Of a stretch of DNA of 14,004 nt, positions 13,393-14,004 are shown piece by piece (positions within the stretch are counted from its first letter, which is position 1; each line of letters opens with the position of its first letter). Origin of the DNA: CAZCBD01 sp964496755 (GTDB taxonomy: Bacteria > Bacteroidota > Ignavibacteria > Ignavibacteriales > Melioribacteraceae); assembly GCA_964496755.1 (NCBI GenBank), contig CAZCBD010000057.1, positions 1 through 14,004 of the forward strand, given 5' to 3'. The notes beneath the pieces are model-generated. The model saw nothing but the letters and a program-made list of their open reading frames with translations, ran no database searches and was not told where the DNA came from. The translations under genes were made by a program, and so were the position numbers.

Positions 13393-14004
13393 ATGAAAAA
13401 ATTTTCTTTCTTTCTATTTTTTGTTTTTAATCTAAGCATAGCCTGCACCTCTGCAATTATTTCCGGAAAATTTACTATTGACGGAAGACCGATTTTATGG
13501 AAAAACAGGGATACTTCACACCTCAAAAACAAATTATTTTCTTTTACTGATGGCAAATATGATTATCAAGGCATAGTAAACGCAGATGATAAGGAAAATA
13601 AAATGGTATGGATGGGATTTAATTCGGCGGGATTTGCAATTATGAATACTGCCGTTTACAACTTTGATGTACCGGATTCAGTTAAAAATGGCGATCAGGA
13701 AGGAATAATAATGAAATTAGCACTTATGAATTGTGCTACTCTTTCGGATTTTGAAAAATTATTGAATGAGTTACCACGCCCTATTGGTGTAGCATCAAAT
13801 TTCGGCGTAATTGATGCCGAAGGCGGTGCAGCTTATTATGAAACTAATAATTCCGGATTTACCAAAATCGATGTAAACGATCCGGTAATAGCTCCTTTCG
13901 GGTATTTAATTAGAACTAATTTCGCTTTCACCGGAAATGAAGACAAAGGTTTCGGGTATATTATATTTAAAACCGCAAAGAGAATTTTTTGTGATAAAGC
14001 TGCA
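13393..14004 (+). CDS. Exported Ntn-hydrolase-type protein (C45/acyltransferase-like), 3'-truncated by window edge
   Basis: The frame is open for 204 codons to the end of the window. It starts with a signal peptide (Met-Lys-Lys, then a Phe-rich hydrophobic core at 4-16) ending SIA, followed by Cys18-Thr-Ser. The block after it, ISGKFTIDGRPILWKNRDTS (23-42), resembles the start of Ntn hydrolases of the acyltransferase/choloylglycine-hydrolase superfamily, in which a processed N-terminal Cys is the nucleophile and a nearby Arg/Asp pair (here Arg39-Asp40) assists. Later landmarks are WMGFNSAGFAIMNT, about residues 75-88, and NFGVIDAEGGAAYYET, about 136-151. The likely activity is hydrolysis or transfer of an amide or acyl group in the periplasm or on the surface; the substrate is unknown. 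Start: AAGG at 13383-13386 before ATG 13393. It is divergent from the carbonic anhydrase remnant. Confidence 0.8.
   Translation, partial: MKKFSFFLFFVFNLSIACTSAIISGKFTIDGRPILWKNRDTSHLKNKLFSFTDGKYDYQGIVNADDKENKMVWMGFNSAGFAIMNTAVYNFDVPDSVKNGDQEGIIMKLALMNCATLSDFEKLLNELPRPIGVASNFGVIDAEGGAAYYETNNSGFTKIDVNDPVIAPFGYLIRTNFAFTGNEDKGFGYIIFKTAKRIFCDKAA

Noticed and set aside
13350..13556. Minus-strand open frame across the start of the Ntn hydrolase gene
   Set aside because: It covers the antisense of a clear signal peptide and the divergent promoter region, with no supporting motif.

Overview
The window is AT-rich, gene-dense bacterial chromosome. The protein set is a histidine-pathway HisA relative, a YtxJ-type bacillithiol-system thioredoxin, orphan PEP/pyruvate-kinase-type ATP-grasp proteins, YjbQ, a short bacterial GDH and a secreted beta-carbonic anhydrase. 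Together with the low GC and the mix of strong and absent Shine-Dalgarno sites, this suggests the Bacteroidota/Chlorobiota group, most likely an Ignavibacteria-like organism. That placement rests on family resemblance and was not tested by a search. No rRNA, tRNA, CRISPR array, insertion sequence or phage gene was found.

Layout. (1) Bases 1-2939, plus strand: the 3' part of a HisA-like isomerase, a stand-alone cyclic-nucleotide-binding protein, a UspA protein, an EamA transporter and the nucleoside phosphorylase PpnP. The genes are packed with gaps of 3-37 bases and end at a bidirectional hairpin terminator (2971-3007). (2) 3026-4860, minus strand: a three-gene unit read as an unknown 88-residue protein, YtxJ, then a secreted family M19 dipeptidase. 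(3) 5036-10368, minus strand: a tightly coupled unit of two related PPDK-N (ATP-grasp) proteins and YjbQ. The genes join by a 4-base ATGA overlap and then by direct abutment. The larger protein has a GAF-like N-terminus and a C-terminal Pol-beta-type nucleotidyltransferase domain. Neither has the phosphohistidine domain or the PEP-binding barrel of true PPDK or PEP synthase. This is the most unusual system in the window. (4) 10451-11737, minus strand: glutamate dehydrogenase with its own terminator, preceded by a 468-base AT-rich gap. (5) 12206-13311, minus strand: a small unknown hydrophilic protein downstream of a secreted beta-carbonic anhydrase. The carbonic anhydrase carries two lesions, a one-base slip in a poly-A run in the signal peptide and an in-frame TAA just before the zinc site. 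(6) 13393-14004, plus strand, divergent: the N-terminal part of an exported Ntn-type hydrolase that runs off the window.

Functional picture. Most of the window is housekeeping and stress physiology: histidine synthesis, nucleotide salvage, stress proteins, thiol redox, nitrogen assimilation and peptide turnover. The PPDK-N pair with YjbQ is a candidate uncharacterised phosphotransfer or nucleotidyl-transfer system whose substrate cannot be read from the sequence.
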